A stretch of 64,000 bases of DNA. Origin: Chiridota heheva. Lineage: Eukaryota > Echinodermata > Holothuroidea > Apodida > Chiridotidae. Positions 42,301 to 57,300 of this stretch are shown in pieces. The notes beneath the pieces are model-generated. The model did no database searches. It saw only the letters and a list, made by a program, of their open reading frames with translations, and had not been told where the DNA came from. Location: positions 275,001 to 339,000 of the forward strand of contig JAIGNY010001494.1 in NCBI GenBank assembly GCA_020152595.1, written 5' to 3'. Made by a program: the position numbers and the translations under genes. The number at the start of each line of letters is the position of its first letter. Position 1 is the first letter of the stretch.

Positions 42301-45300
42301 TTCATCAAGATATCTAAAAAACTGTTGATTGGATTCTGATCAAAATTGGTGTGTGGTTTTATTACTGCCTAAGGACAAAGTGTGAAAAATTTGGGACATA
42401 GGAAGAGTGGAAGGGTGTAAATAGAGGGGTGGGGACATTTAAGGTGAGTTTGTCTCTTATCAAGATATCTCCAGAACTGATAATTGTATTTGGATTAAAT
42501 CTGATGTGTGGTTTTTTTACTATCAAGGAAGAGTGATTAAAATTTGAGATATATTAGAAGAGGGAAAGGGTGAGAATGAGAGGAAGTGTGGGGGTGGGAG
42601 GTTGGGACATGCTTTTGCCTCTGTTTGTTTGTCTGTCATCAAGATATCTCAAGATCTGATGATTGGATTTGGATTGAGATTGGTGTGTGGTTTTGTTACT
42701 GCTTAAGGAGGAAGTGATTGAAATTTAAGACATTGAAACAGGGGAAGGGTGAAAATGGAGGGGTGGGGGAATTCTAAGGTGAATTTGTCTGTAATTAGGA
42801 TATCTCACGAACTGATGATTGGTTTTTGATTAAATTTGGTGTGTGGTTTTATTACTGTTTCAGGAAGAAGTAATTCAAATTTGGGAATAATTGGAATAGG
42901 GAAAGGGCACAAATTGAGGGGTGAGGATGTTTTAGGATGAGACCTAGCTGTCAAGACTAAGTTGTCAAGACCTAAGTTGAAACTTTCCAATGGAATGTGC
43001 TTTTGTGGATTTGCAAAAAAAACCTGATTCACAAAAACCAGTAACACTACAGTGCTTTGTCAATGAGCAACAAGTAGGCCCTAACTTCAGTTGGATTAAA
43101 TCTGTCCTCAGCTCAATGACTCAGTATGTCTTTTATAATGCCAAAATCTAACGTCAAGTGTCAATTATATGAGTATTAAGTACAGTCACTGTCAGTAGAC
43201 TCTAGTGTACAGAGTACCGTTAACATTATGTAAGTAGGCCTAAGCTACACACTTTCACGGTGATACTGAAAATAATAAGTTTTGACTATTTGAATTTAAA
43301 TTGGTGTGACCTTCTGTTAGAGATTTACACAATCAAAACAAGCCTTAATTCATCCAATTATCTAATTAAAAAAGAAAGGTTAGAATTAAACTCTAAGCTA
43401 AGTTTTCTTCTCTTAAAATGTTGAAAAGTCACCTATGTGCGAGCATCATACAGTAATCTGTATCAGTCTAATCTATATCAGTCTAATCTATAGTCTAATC
43501 TATATAAGTATAATCTATAGTCTAATCTATATAAGTATAATCTATATCAGTCTAATCTACATCAGTCTAATCTACATCAGTCTAATCTACATCAGTCTAA
43601 TCTACATCAGTCTAATCTACATCAGTCTAATCTACATCAGTCTAATCTACATCAGTCTAATCTACATCAGTCTAATCTACATCAGTCTAATCTACATCAG
43701 TCTAATCTACATCAGTCTAATCTACATCAGTCTAATCTACATCAGTCTAATCTATATCAGTCTAATCTATATCAGCCTAATCTACATAAGCCTAGTCTGT
43801 GCATCACGTCACGTCAATTTTCATATCCTTTCACCTTGCTAGAGGTTTAGCTTTGTTATCCTGAAGAAAAAAAACCCTTCACAACCCGAAAATATTACTT
43901 TATCTCACACTTTACATGGGTTTTTCTTTTTAATAAAATGAAAGAAAGGAAATACATCAAACTGTAGAAAACTCTTCAAAAAGATACAAATTGAAAGGTA
44001 TCGTAGACTACTTTGTTATTGCAAAACACAATCAAAGAAAGAAGGAGTTAAAATTTTGCAAAGATTTTCAACTTCCTGTCGGTTCTGACAACAAGAGTCT
44101 TCAAACAAGTTCGAACCCATCACAAACGTGTGTCCAAAGAGGTTAAGATTAATCCTATGTCATTTTATTCTTATGTTCACTCAAAGCAAAAAACCAGGAG
44201 GTTGTTGGTCCCTTCAGGGTAATGATGGTGTTATTATCAATAGTGGTAAGGATATGGCTGAGGTTTTGAATGACTACTTTGTGTCTGTTTTTACTAAGGA
44301 GTCACCTGCTGATGATGTTGTGGATCATCTTAGTGTGCACTCTCCAGTATCCATTCAGAATATGAATTTTTCAGTTGATGTTGTGTGTAAGAAGTTGAGG
44401 GGTTTGAATTTAAATAAAGCACCTGGTCCAGATGATATACATCCTGCTGTCTTAGTGAGTGTTCTGATGTTCTTTCTGTTCCCCTGAGTATCATCTTTTC
44501 AAAGTGCTTTGATGTTGGTGTTGTTCCTAGTGATTGGAGAATTGCTAATGTCACTCATATTTAAAAAAAGTGTGACCAGTTTGCCTTGTAACTATAGGCC
44601 AGTGAGTCTTACTAGTGTTGTGTGCAAGGTCATGGAGTCCATTGTAAAGGATGTTGTATTACTGTAGATCATTTAGTGGTCAATGGTTTGTTGAATTTGT
44701 CCCAGCATGGGTTCTTACCTACTGTAAGAGGTCTTGTGTTTCTAATTTATTGGAGTTTCTTGATGATATTACTAAACTAGTTGATTCTGGTCATAATGTG
44801 GATGCTATCTATTTAAACTTCCAAAAAGCATTTGATAAGGTTCCGTTAGACAAGCTCATGATGAAAACAAAAGAGTGCTTGGTGTGGAGGGAAAGTGATC
44901 CAGTTGGAACATTCTTGGTTAGTTGACAGGTCGCAAAGCGTTTTTGTTAATGCTGAAGTATCTCCATGGCAGAAGGTAACAAGTGGAGTGTCTCGGGGTT
45001 CTGTATTGGGTCCGCTTCTTTTCTTAATCTTTATTAATAATATTGATGTTTCCCTTGGATCCAGGATTTGTAAATTTGCTGATGACACTAAGCTGTACAG
45101 GATTGTTGATGATGCTAGTGATTCTTCACTTTTGCAAACTGATCTGGATAAGTTAGTTTCTTGGTCCTAAACATGGCAGATGTCATTCAATATTGATAAA
45201 TGCAAAGTTATTCATTTTGGTCAGAACAATTTGGTTTTTGATTACAGTATGAATGGTTCAAATCTTAGTTGTGTTAATCAAGAAAGGGATCTAGGTGTTG

Positions 45301-48300
45301 TCATTAATAGCAATCTGAAGCCTTCTAAACAGTGTACTTTAAGCTGCAAGGGCAAATACAGTAGCAAATTATTACCACATATCACCCAGGACATCGCATC
45401 AGTATAAATTCTACTTTTTAATGCAAAATCATGAAAATAAGGAGGGGGAAGAGCCAATATCATATACCAAGCATGTTTTTACAATAAAAAGAATTGCCCC
45501 ACCTAAAATTCAATGTTTGGTGATCCAATTTGCCATTTGAAACTGCAAATGGGGAGATCTTAACAAAGAACCATGGCACTGCCGCCCCCATTCCGCCCCT
45601 ACCTACCCCTTATTCTTATTCGTAATACTTCCCTTTTTTGTGGAGAAATTGACAAAAATGGGGACGACATATGATCTACAAAATTATGTTTTCATATAAG
45701 AGAATGCCCCCCCCCACCACCGCAAATTCAATAGTTCAACGATCCCAGTTATGGCTTCAACTTACAAATGAGCTACAGTAGGAGATCATAACAAAGATCC
45801 ACCCCTTCGCTACCTTGCCTTCCCCGCCCCAATCCACTCCCTTCTTGCTCATAATACTTTAATTTTTGTGGAGAAATTGAAGAAAATTAGAGAGGGGATG
45901 AGATAATCTACAAAATTATGTTTTCATAAAGGAGAATGCCCACACCCTAAATTTGATAGCCTGATAAACATGTAGAAGAAGGAATCACTCTGGAGTACCC
46001 CTCCAAATCGCTTATGACCGCTTTTAACCACTGTGATCCCCATCCCTTACCCATAACCAACAAACTCAAGTTTGTATCTTTAGACTTCAAACATTTGGAA
46101 GACAACAGGAGGGAGCATGTACCTTTGTAAGTATTTCCCTTTGCCCATTACTCAACCAGGGCTTTGAAAAAAGCGAGCCTAATTTTCATAATTTTTTGCA
46201 TATGCATTTTTGACAACTTTCCTTTATTTTTCTTTTGTTTCAAGTTTGGTTGAAATAGAGGCTAATCTTTATCTTGAGTAATGAAAGCCAAATTAGGAAA
46301 TATTGGACAAAAATATGCAAATTAAGCAATTTTTGGCTAAATTTAGTCTACGAATGGTCAATCTTTGTACAAGTATACCTTCTTGTTAATATTGAAAACA
46401 GAGATTTGTGTTACATATTTAGATTCTTTATGAATTTTCCTTTCCAATGATGCTAATCTATAATTCTAAAAAGAAAAGAAAAATGAAACAACACCCAAAA
46501 TGATTATAGTCAAAAGATCCCTGAAAGCTGCAGCAGTAAAATATTTACATGGTGGTCCTCGAACCCGGAGCGCTCGCGTGCTCTCCGCATATATTTCCTC
46601 TGCACCGTGTGGTCGTTCAAAATGGAGAGGTGAAATACAATTCTTATAGGAAAGGCTTTAAATACATGTAGAAGGGGTATGCCTTTATTTATATATGAAA
46701 TAAAAGGAAATTGCAAGCACTTTCGAACGGCGGTTTAACAAAGCATGTGCGATGTTCAGTTTGGGTACACAATTTTTTGGAAAAATGGGTCAAAATGGCA
46801 GAAATTCATTAAATTTTAAAGAAATTTCTCCAGAACAAAAAATTGCAGGTAGGAATTATAAAAATTATGACTAGAAACCAATACTACCATAAATAGGACT
46901 TATGTGTTTGATTTTGAAGCAAAAATATGATCTTGAAGTTATTGTAAGATTTGAAAGAAGAGAAAAAACATTTTTGTAATTTTTAAACAATTTTTAAGTT
47001 TTACCTTTTTTAAGCTACTTTTTCTCAAAATTCTGTAATATGACCCCTCATAAAAAAAGTTTCATTTTGTGAAAGAAATATCTGAGTACTTTAAAATGAT
47101 ACAAAGATTACTCCTATAAACTTTGGTAAAGTTCGATTTTTATCTAGAAAAAGGTGGTTTGAAAATGGGGATACTATTGCCATGTGGTAGAGTAAGGGTT
47201 CAATGTGACAATCTTAATTAATTGGACCGTGCTAGGCCAAAGTCCAGACGCAGCTGGCGTCAAGTTGTAAACAAATCTGTCAAAGGTGCTGGGAATGGGG
47301 CAGAGGCATTATCTATGATTCTTTAGAAGTTTGCCGTGTTTTTGCGGTATGTTTCAGAGAGATTAATGTTATTGGAGTTTGATTTTCGTAAGTTTCGAGT
47401 AAGAATTATAATTTTTCTGTTGGAAGGAAAGACATTTTTGCACAATCTTATTTCTAAAGAAATAAATTTCTCTGCACCTGGGCTTATTAAATAGTGGAAG
47501 CAACATGCATGTTTCTGTTCACTTACGTCGCTGATTTTAAACTTTCAGAAATAGATTTAAATGCATTCTTTTCAATATTGGAAGTCTGTGTTACAAACAC
47601 TGAGCGAAAAGCGCTTAGTTCAGAGTTTTATTTATTCTCATTTTATTATTTTTTCTATTCTTTTCTTTCGTGTTTCACTTTTACTGTATATGGAACTACA
47701 TATTACAAACTTTTTGACAATGTCTCTTAATATGTTGGTGGAAATATTTTACGAGTTAAAATTTTACCCGACTATTTGGAATACTATATATTTCGGAATA
47801 AAACATAGAAATCTAAGTAGGTTAAACTTGTTTATTTTTATTTCGCCGATCTTTTTTATTTCACTTATCATTTTAGTTTTAGTTTTTATTAATTTATTCA
47901 ATTTTCATTTTATGATTTATACAAAATGGCCACGCCTGCCACGATGGTGCAAGTTGCGTTGGGGCCATGGTTCCTTACTTTTCAGGTTGTAATTTTTTTG
48001 TTGCACTAATTGAAAATAAATAATGATCGTAAATCTCCGTGGTACACTCTGCATTGTCGCTACCAATCTATTGTCGGCTGAACTGTGTCCTTTGAAAAGA
48101 CACGAGAAATGAAATACTCAATTTTGCTTAAAAATGCAATTTGCATCAGTTTTAAAAGCATTATCTGAACTAAAGAAATTTGCAGGTTCGGTACGTGTGC
48201 AGACGTTAAACATTACACACAGTAGACAGAGGACTTTCCTAGCTAAAAGAATTGATGAGTTGTGATTGGAAAATAAACGCTCGTGATAGTATCTTTGTAT

Positions 48301-51300
48301 TTATAAATTAAATCGCAAGTTGCATGAAAACCAATACCACGTTTTTGGCTTGGAGAATGGGTTTTTTTTCGGCGCTATACCACCATTTTACCAGCGGCTT
48401 ATCGACGCTTCACCGGCATTAAAATTACCAGCGCAATTGTTAAACTGCTCGCATCGGTACTGTATAATATTTTAACCATGTGTAATGCCATTTAAAGCTC
48501 TTATCTTAAAACTATGGTGTATATGGAGTAACATTATCCCAAATGTCAGAGCTCCAGATTGGATAGTTTATTTTTAATGGCATCTTTAATGCAGTATGTC
48601 AATTTGTGATGCAAAGTATTAACAAGAAAAGCTAGTATAAAGAATGGGATTATTGAGGGAAATACAGTAAACAGCAATAAGGTGGCAAGGCAGAGCATTC
48701 AAATTACTTGAGCTTTGAATGATGCATTTACATTTTCAATTGCTTTGTTAATTTTCACAACATTTTACTACAAGCTACAAAATATCTTTTGAGTTTTCAT
48801 AGAAATATTTAAAGACAAAAAAAATAGCTAAAGGTTACCTCACCCATGCAGTAACTCAGAAAACATGTAATAGCTAGCAGTCTTTATAACCATAACACTT
48901 CTTTTAGTTCTATCAATTGAACAACAAGGAAATAAGGAGAAGCCCTAACTTTTTAATGTCAATGAAAGAATGCCATTAAGACCTTTACAACCTGTACCCT
49001 CCCCCAACCCTTACACATTCCCAGAACTACATCCTGGAGTGTAATACAACTGCCAATTTGAGAAAATATGTGTGTCAAGAGAAGTCAAGCAACATGAAAA
49101 ATGTACAATAACATTAAAGGAAAATTATGCAAAACAATGACAAACTAGACTTTGAAAATGATCCCCACCTGTCCAAAATGTCATCCCACGCCTATACTCC
49201 AAGCAATCACACTTGAAAACCAGATACTGTATGTCATTTCACCACTTGCATGACCCACATGCCATCACAACTGAAATCCAGATGATACCCCAGCACATGC
49301 CATTCCACCCTGTTCTACATGTCGACCCACCCTGTTCTACATGCCAACCCACCCTGTTCCACATGCCATTCCACCCTGTTCCACATGCCAACCCACCCTC
49401 TTCCACATGCCAACCCACCCTGTTCCACATGCCAACCCACCCTGTTCCACATGCCAACCCACCCTGTTCCACATGCCAACCCACCCTGTTCCACATGCCA
49501 ACCTACCCTCTTCCACATGCCAACCCACCCTGTTCCACATGCCAACCCACCCTGTTCCACATGTCAACCCATCCTGTTCTACATGCCAACCCACCATGTC
49601 CAACATGCCAACACATCCTGCACCCTGCCCTCATACCATTCCACCTTGTCCCCATGAAATCCCTCATCCTAATTCCTTAGCTACTTTATCATCATGTCAT
49701 CTTGTTATCAATTGTCCAGAAGTGGGGAACTTTTATTTGTTTAGAACTTTATTAATGTCCAGACAAATTTTTTGATTCCTATTCATGTCAGTAATGTCAA
49801 TATCATTACAAAACTAGAAATGTAAAAGTCTCACCTGCCAAATAATTTTGATCTCAGGTCAAACATTTTGCAGCAGTCTAATTTTATGCAAATAACCTAA
49901 TTAATATGCACACTTAACCGTCCCATTAAGTGTAGACAATGCTCTTTACATTTATGAGTTATGAAAACTTTAACCAAAAACTTTAACCTGACAAATATTT
50001 TCATTGTTATGCAAGTAAACTAATTAGTATTCAAACACAAGCCTCCAATTATGCTCATTTGATCAGTACCCATGTCCTCTACCCCTCTGCCAAGTCACAT
50101 CAATGTACACCATACAGTACAGTCATACAGTAACTTAGGTTATAAAAACTTTAACCAAAACTTTAACTGGACGCTGACACCGCCCTGACACCGGGGGTAG
50201 TAGAATAGCTGTAATATTCTTCGAATAGTCAAGCTAAAAAATGACCTGTGTGTTGATCTTGTGGTGGTTGTTATCAATCTTTAAAAATATAATTTAGCAC
50301 AAATTACAATTATTTGAAAGAATATATCATGGTATTCTAGTATTCAAAAGATATCAAATGTCTGCTCTTAATAATGAAGAAAATATTTTAATTTCAAAGG
50401 GGTGCCTTAGCTTGAAAAATTATTGAAAACAGCTATTTTTGTGATTGTGTAGATTTCTAGACCTAAATATAACTTTTTACCTATATGTTATATTATTAAT
50501 AAGCTACACTCCTACAATTATGGTATATGGATTACCAGTTTCACAATATCAGAGCAATAGATTGGGTGGTTGGTTTATAATAGCATCTTCAATATGTCAT
50601 TTTGTGATGCAATTTCAAGTAAAGTGATGAAAATGATCTTTGGGTACATTTTGGAGTGGCCAAATTAGACTTTTATTTATGTTATTTAGCAGGAATCTTA
50701 TTTTTTTTTTAAAATGTATTAAGTATTCTACATATACAATACATTGTAAATCAACTTGTCGGAAATAAATATTAGTTGCCCAGGCATCCAGACAGGCAAT
50801 TTGTAGAGCGCTGACTGAAGCACTTTCCCTCCACACCAAGTGCTCTTTTGTTTCATAATGAGCTTGTCTAACAGAACCCTATCAAATGCTTTCTGGAAGT
50901 CTAAATAGATAAACATCCACATTATGACCAGAATAGTAACATCATCAAAAACTCCAATAAATTTAAAAACACAAGACCTCTTAGGTAAGAACCCATGCTA
51001 GGACAAATTCAACAAACCATTGACCAGTAAATAATCTAGTACAACATCCTTAACAATGGACTCCATGACTTTGCACACAACACTAGTAAAACTCACTGTC
51101 CTATAGTTACAGTGCAAACTGTGGTCACCCTTTTTTTAAAATCAGGAGTGACATTAGCAATTCTCCAATCAGTAGGAACAACACCAACATCAAAGCACTT
51201 TGAAAAGATAATTTCAGGGGAACAGAAAGAACATCAAAACACTCACGTAAGACAGCAGGATGTACATGTATACCATCTAGACCGCGTGCTTTGTTTTAAT

Positions 51301-54300
51301 TCAAAGCCTTTAACTTCTTACACACAACATCAACTGAAAAATCAACATTCTGAATGGATACTGGAGAGTGCACACTAAAATAATCCACAACATCATCAGC
51401 AGGTGACTCCTTAGTAAAAACAGACACAAAGTAGTTATTCAAAACCTCAGCCATATCCTTACTACTATTGAAAGTAACACCAACATTACCCTGAAGGGGA
51501 CCAACAACCTTTTTGTTTTTTTGCTTTGAGCTAACTTAAGAGTGAAACGACTTAGGATTAATGCACCTATCAATTGAATGTCCCATCCCCTATACCCCGA
51601 AAAGGTGCATCATTGCATGACCTGAAGGAGCAGCACTTCAGTACATTGTTTGTACATCTCATCGGAAAAAATAACAAATACTGTGGCTTATAAATGAAGA
51701 AGGGAGTCTCTGGCAAATGTGAGTTGAGTAAAAAAATGTAATTAAGATTCGGAGAGGTCAAAAAAAAGGAATTTTCATATACGGTTCGAAAGTCACAGAA
51801 GGAGGTGGCCTACCTTGTTATATAACTTAGTTGCCATAATGTTAGGAATATCTGTGAGAAAAAACACTGTCACAAATAGCATTACAATTTCTTAAATAGT
51901 TCAATGAAAACAATATTGATGCTTGTTGTAGGTGGAAAGTAGAGCTGTGACCGTTTAGCGTCAACTCGCTACACGCTCGCAAATCTTGTAAACGTTTACT
52001 AAATACTTCATTGCGAGTAATCGTTTTTCATACAACATACATGTAGGCCTAGTGTCTTGCCATTGAAAATCAATATTCATGATTCAAATCACACACACAT
52101 TCGGCTGACAAAATTCCAATCAATGATCTTTTACAAACTGTAAACCCGATTAGCATAATCTTTTTTAAATGTGCGAATCACAAATGCGCAGTAATTACCA
52201 ATGAATGGGGATATTATGCACTTTGATTTCGCCAAATCTGAGTAATCTAACTTGTAAAATACACCGTGAATGTGCAGCAGTAAACAGTGAAACTAACAAT
52301 AGGCCTAACGTTAGGCCATAAGGCTTTAAATCCCATGCAATCAAGGCCCGTTTCATCGACCAAAAAACACTTAAATAGTGACAATCAGTACATTTACATG
52401 TAAATATTACCTGATGAGTCAAATAAATTTTGCAAGAAAGAAAAAATATTGCATAATAAACAGAAAAAGGTTTTAACAAAGCTGAAATTCTGCATGCTTC
52501 GCAGAGATGGCAGCCATCTTTTTGAGACGATTGATATTTCAGAACTTCCTGGTGGTGGTGGCGTAGTTTTGAAATGTTTTACGGCGAGGTATATCATAGG
52601 ACTCAGTATGCAAGATTTTCACAGAACTTTGAAAGCCGTAGCGAATAGGATAAACAAGTTACGCGATGTTGAGTTTAAATGACATTGAAAGGAAGTTATC
52701 TGTTCTTTCTAAACTGAATTTCCATGCATATTTTCCATAAAAATGATGATTTGTACTGTAGAAGTAAACTTTTTACGATTTGGAAAGCAAAACTCAGCGT
52801 CTATTTTGGCAATGGAGTCAGTACTTTTGCCATACTAGTTGCGCGATTTTTTTACTTCGCCTTGTAGTTTTGGGGCAATTTCGGTGTATTTCCGAAAATT
52901 ACGGTACTAAACTCGTGTACACGATACACGCTCGCTTTTTTTGGCGTGTACACGTTTACTAAAATCCCTAAACGTTCACAGCTCTAGTGGAAAGCAATAG
53001 ATTTTACAAATCTAACATAAGATAACAAGATTAGGGGCTAAGAAGGGTTAGTCACCCCATAAAAAGCCCAAACTAACACCACCACCACCACAATTTTTTT
53101 TTTTTAAAGATGCCCATAGTAAAGAACTTATAAATGTTGACCTTTAAATTGTGAACAGAATTGGAGCTAAGTACCCACTCAGGCAAACCATTCCACTCAT
53201 TAACAACTCTTTGCGAAAAGCTAAAACGCCGAATATCTATCCGTGAGAACCAGTTTGTACATGATCCTCCCTTACGGGAACTCGGCAAGACTCCTATATG
53301 GAACATAGACGCCAAGCTTTAGCCTGCATAGTAGATGCTAGTTTTGCAACCAGGGCGGAAGTGGATGAACACCGGGTTTTCACCCTACCCTTTTCGAGAA
53401 GTGTTTAGAAAACCAGGTAGGGTGTGATTGTTCTACCATCGGGACCAACAGCTTAACGTCCCCTCTGAAGGACAGCAAGCACCATTCAACCATTGCCACT
53501 TTTCTCAACAGCTGAATGAGGAGCAGGAGCTGCAAATGACATACTTCCAGTTTGATGATCGGCATATCTGTCTGAATAGATGTGGAAAAACTGGTTAGAC
53601 CTGTCTGAGGCTTAAACCGGGTACCTCCAGCATCTCAGTCGTGTGCTCTACCAACTGAGCTACCTGATTCCTGACTCTTTAGTCAACTTCAAACTGTTAC
53701 CACTACCTGATTCCTGACTCTTTGGTCAACTTCAAACTGTTACCACGTGTCACATGAGGATTAGCTAAAACATGCAAGAAATACAGTACCGATGCGAGCA
53801 ATTTGACAATTGCGCCGGTAATTTTAACGCTGGTAAAGTGCCGGTAAGGCCGCCGGTAAAGCGCCGAAGAAAAAAAACCTGTTCTCGAAGCCAAAAACAT
53901 GGTATTGGTTTTTATGCAACTTGTGATTTAATTCTTAATACAAAGATACTATCACGAACGTTATTTTCTAATTACAACTCTTATTTCTTTCGGCGAGGAA
54001 AGTCCTCGGTCTACTCTGTGTAATATTTAATGTCTGCACACGTACCAAACCTGCAAATTTCTTTAGTTTCAGATACATTTAAACTGATACAAATTGCCGT
54101 TTTAAGCAAAATTAACTATTTCATTTCCCGTGTCTTTTCAAAGGACACAGATCAGCCCACAATAAATTGGTAACGACAATGCAGAGTGTACCACAGAAAT
54201 TTACGATCATTATTTATTTTCAATAAGTTTAACAAAAAATTAAACCTGAAAAGTAAGGAACCATGGCAACTCAACTTGTGTCTGCACTATCCTGGCGGCA

Positions 54301-57300
54301 CAGCCTTTTTTTTTATACATCATAAAATGAAAATAAAATAAAATAATATAAACTAAAACTTAACTGATAAGCGAAATGAAAAGGATCGGCGAAATAAAAA
54401 TAAACAAGTTTAAGTTACTGAGATTTCCATGTTTTATTCTAACACATATAGTATTCCAAATAGTCGAGTAAAATTTTATATCGTGAAATATTTCTACCAA
54501 AATATTAAGAAACGTGGTCAAAAAGATTTTAATATGTAGTTCCATATACAGTAAAACTGAAATGCGAAAGAAAATAGAAAAAATAAAATAAAATGAGAAC
54601 AAATGAAATTTTGAACTAAGCACTCTTTGCTCAGTGTAGACCTCCATGTTGAAAAGAATACATCACAATCTGTCCGAAATCAGCGACGTAAGTACAGTAA
54701 ACAGAAACATACAGTACAAGTCAGCATGTTGCTCCCACTATTTGATAAGCCCAGGTGCCTAATTATTTCTTTATAATTAATGTAGATTGTGTGCGAAACT
54801 GTCTTTCCTTCCAACAGATATATTCTAATTCTTACCCGAAACTTACGAACATTAAACCCCATTAACATTAATCTATATGAAACGCATACCGCAAAAACAC
54901 TGCAAACTTCTAAAGAATTATAAAGAATGCCGCTGCCCCAGTTCCCAGCACCTTTGACAGATTTGTTTACAAATTGACGCCAGCTGCGTCTGGACTTTGG
55001 CCTAGCGGGGTCCAATTAATTAAGATTGGCACATTTAAAGGGGAATACTTACAATTTTCACATTTAAAGGGAAATACTTACAAAGTTGTATGCCCCCTCC
55101 CGATTTTCATGTTGTCTTCCAAAAATTTAATGTATAAAGACACAAACTTGAGTTTGGTGGTTATGGGTAAGGGACCTGGGATCACATCGGTTAATAGCGA
55201 TTTAGAGGGGTACACCAGAGTGATTCCTTCTTCTACATGTTTAATTTATTATTATCAGGCTATCGAATTTAGGGTGGGGGCATTCTCTTTCATGAAAACA
55301 TACAGTAATTTGGTAGATAATCTAGTCCCTCTCCAATTTTCTTCAATTTCTCCACAAAAATCAAAGTATTACGACACAACAGCAAGAAGGGGGCGGGAAA
55401 GGCAAGGGCGGCGGGGGAGTGGATCTTTGTTATGATCTCCTAGCTCATTTGCAAGTAGAAGCGACAAACTTAGGTGGGGGAAATTCTTTTATGAAAACAT
55501 AATTTTGTAGATCGTATCGTCCCCGCTCACATTCTCTTAAATTTCTCTACAAAAATCAAAGTATTACGACAGCAAGAAGGGGGCAGATGGGGAAGAGGGC
55601 GGCGGGGAGTGCATCTTTGTTATGATCTCCTAGCTCGTTTGCAAGCAGAAGCAACAAACTGGGGTGGGGGCAATTTCTTTCATGAAAACATAATTTGTGG
55701 ATCGTATCGTCCCCTCTCCCATTTTCTTAAATTTCTCCACAAAAAATGGAAGTATTACAAATAGGAAGAAGGGGGTAGATAGGGGCAAGGTGGGGGAGGC
55801 AGTGCCATCGTTCTTTGTTAGATCTCCCCATTTTAGTTTTCAAACGGCAAATTTGATCACCAAACATTGAATTTGAGGTGGGGGAATTCTTTTTACTGTA
55901 AAAGCATACTTGGTATATGATATTGTCCTCCCCCTTCCCCATTTTCATTTGTTTTTCCGAATAAAGGATAAGGCGATGCTTCCATCATCCCTCTCCCGTG
56001 CTCAGTGAATTTCCTCATAATTCTCACTTCACAAAACAGTATATGTCCACTCCCCCTCCCGCTTCTGGTAGTGTTGTCTTTTTTATAATTTTTTTAGGCT
56101 TTCCTCTATTTTGAATGTTTACATAAAAGTGTCATGCGTGCATGCAGTATGTCTTTCAACAACTTAGCGCCGTGTGGCTGAGGAGTTCGAGGAAACCTGT
56201 CGCCAGGTTATAAACCACCCAGAAGTAGTAACATGTGAAGGTGGACGCGGGCGGCATATCACTGAACGAGATATTTTGTTGTTTTTCTGACACAGTTCTA
56301 ATGATTTTGCGTTAAAAAGTAGAATTTATACTGATGCGATGTGTGGTAATAATTTGCTATACATATGTCATAAGCTTGGCGGACATTAACTGGGGGGACA
56401 GCTCCCTACCCGGAAGGAATGAACCACTGGTTTATGGAAGTTTTTTTTTTCACTCCTTGTTACGTGCAAAGATGGAAGTAGAAAATACGTTTTCAAAACA
56501 AGGAAATAGCATTTGTTTGCACTTTTACAGCTTTTATACTTTTTGTTTTCTTTTATTTTCTATGATGGAGAAGTTTCAATAAGATTTTCTTTATCTTTGG
56601 AAACTTGTTTTGTTAAAGTTTTAAACATTTTCTTTAGGACCAGGACTTTAATATTCGGAATATAAATATCTGAGTAAGTTGAAGTTGTTAATTTCTTTGT
56701 GTATTCTCCCATACTTTTTTTTAAGTGCGATTTGTACATATTTTCCTGTAATATCAAAGTCCTAACAAGTTGCCTTTCGCTGCAATAAACATTGCGCAGC
56801 TTTTTCTGTCTTGTCTGAGGAATTGCGTTTTTTTTGAGGTTGGAAAACAGTTTTGCTAACCTTTTTTAACTTGACATGCTTTCAAAATATTCCATGGATC
56901 AATTAAATGGCAAAAATGTTTGCTTAAAATTGTTGGTTATACATATATTTATTTCACCGAGATTGAATTTACCTACACAAATGTAGGTTACAAAATGTTG
57001 GAATTAAAAATAACAGAAAGGAAAAAAGTACAAGCAATATTGCACTAGCGACTAAAATAATCTGCACATTAAAAAGGAAAACACTAAACTCGAAGGAGAG
57101 TAGAAACTTTATTTCCACTTACGACTTGCCATGATTAAATTCATGAATGAATTAAATTATTTTGATGTGATGTTCTAATATTCCGATCTGAATAATCCGA
57201 TGTGATGTTCACATACAATTGATGTAGGCCCTAATAATACTTCGATATGATATTTCAAACTCCCATTGTGCTTCTGATATTGTCGAACGTTTTCACTCAA

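Noticed and set aside
43435-43842. 135-codon frame of SLIYI repeats
   Set aside because: By-product of the 15-bp minisatellite; composition and position in intron 1 argue against a gene.
47561-47992. 143-codon frame in the TA-target transposon
   Set aside because: Very rich in F, L and I from AT-rich DNA, and not conserved as an open frame in the inverted copy at 54360-54720.
49213-49775. Frames of 144-155 codons with [12 protein letters not shown] repeats
   Set aside because: By-products of the 22-bp array cycling through three frames.
53607-53668. Functional tRNA gene on the minus strand
   Set aside because: The D-arm/A-box region looks right, but the B box is altered (GGTTTAAGCC) and the anticodon stem is poor; it is best read as a SINE head.
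54974-55435. 153-codon plus frame ([12 protein letters not shown] and similar)
   Set aside because: It lies within the nonautonomous transposon copy 2, and the counterpart in copy 1 is broken; no homology recognised.
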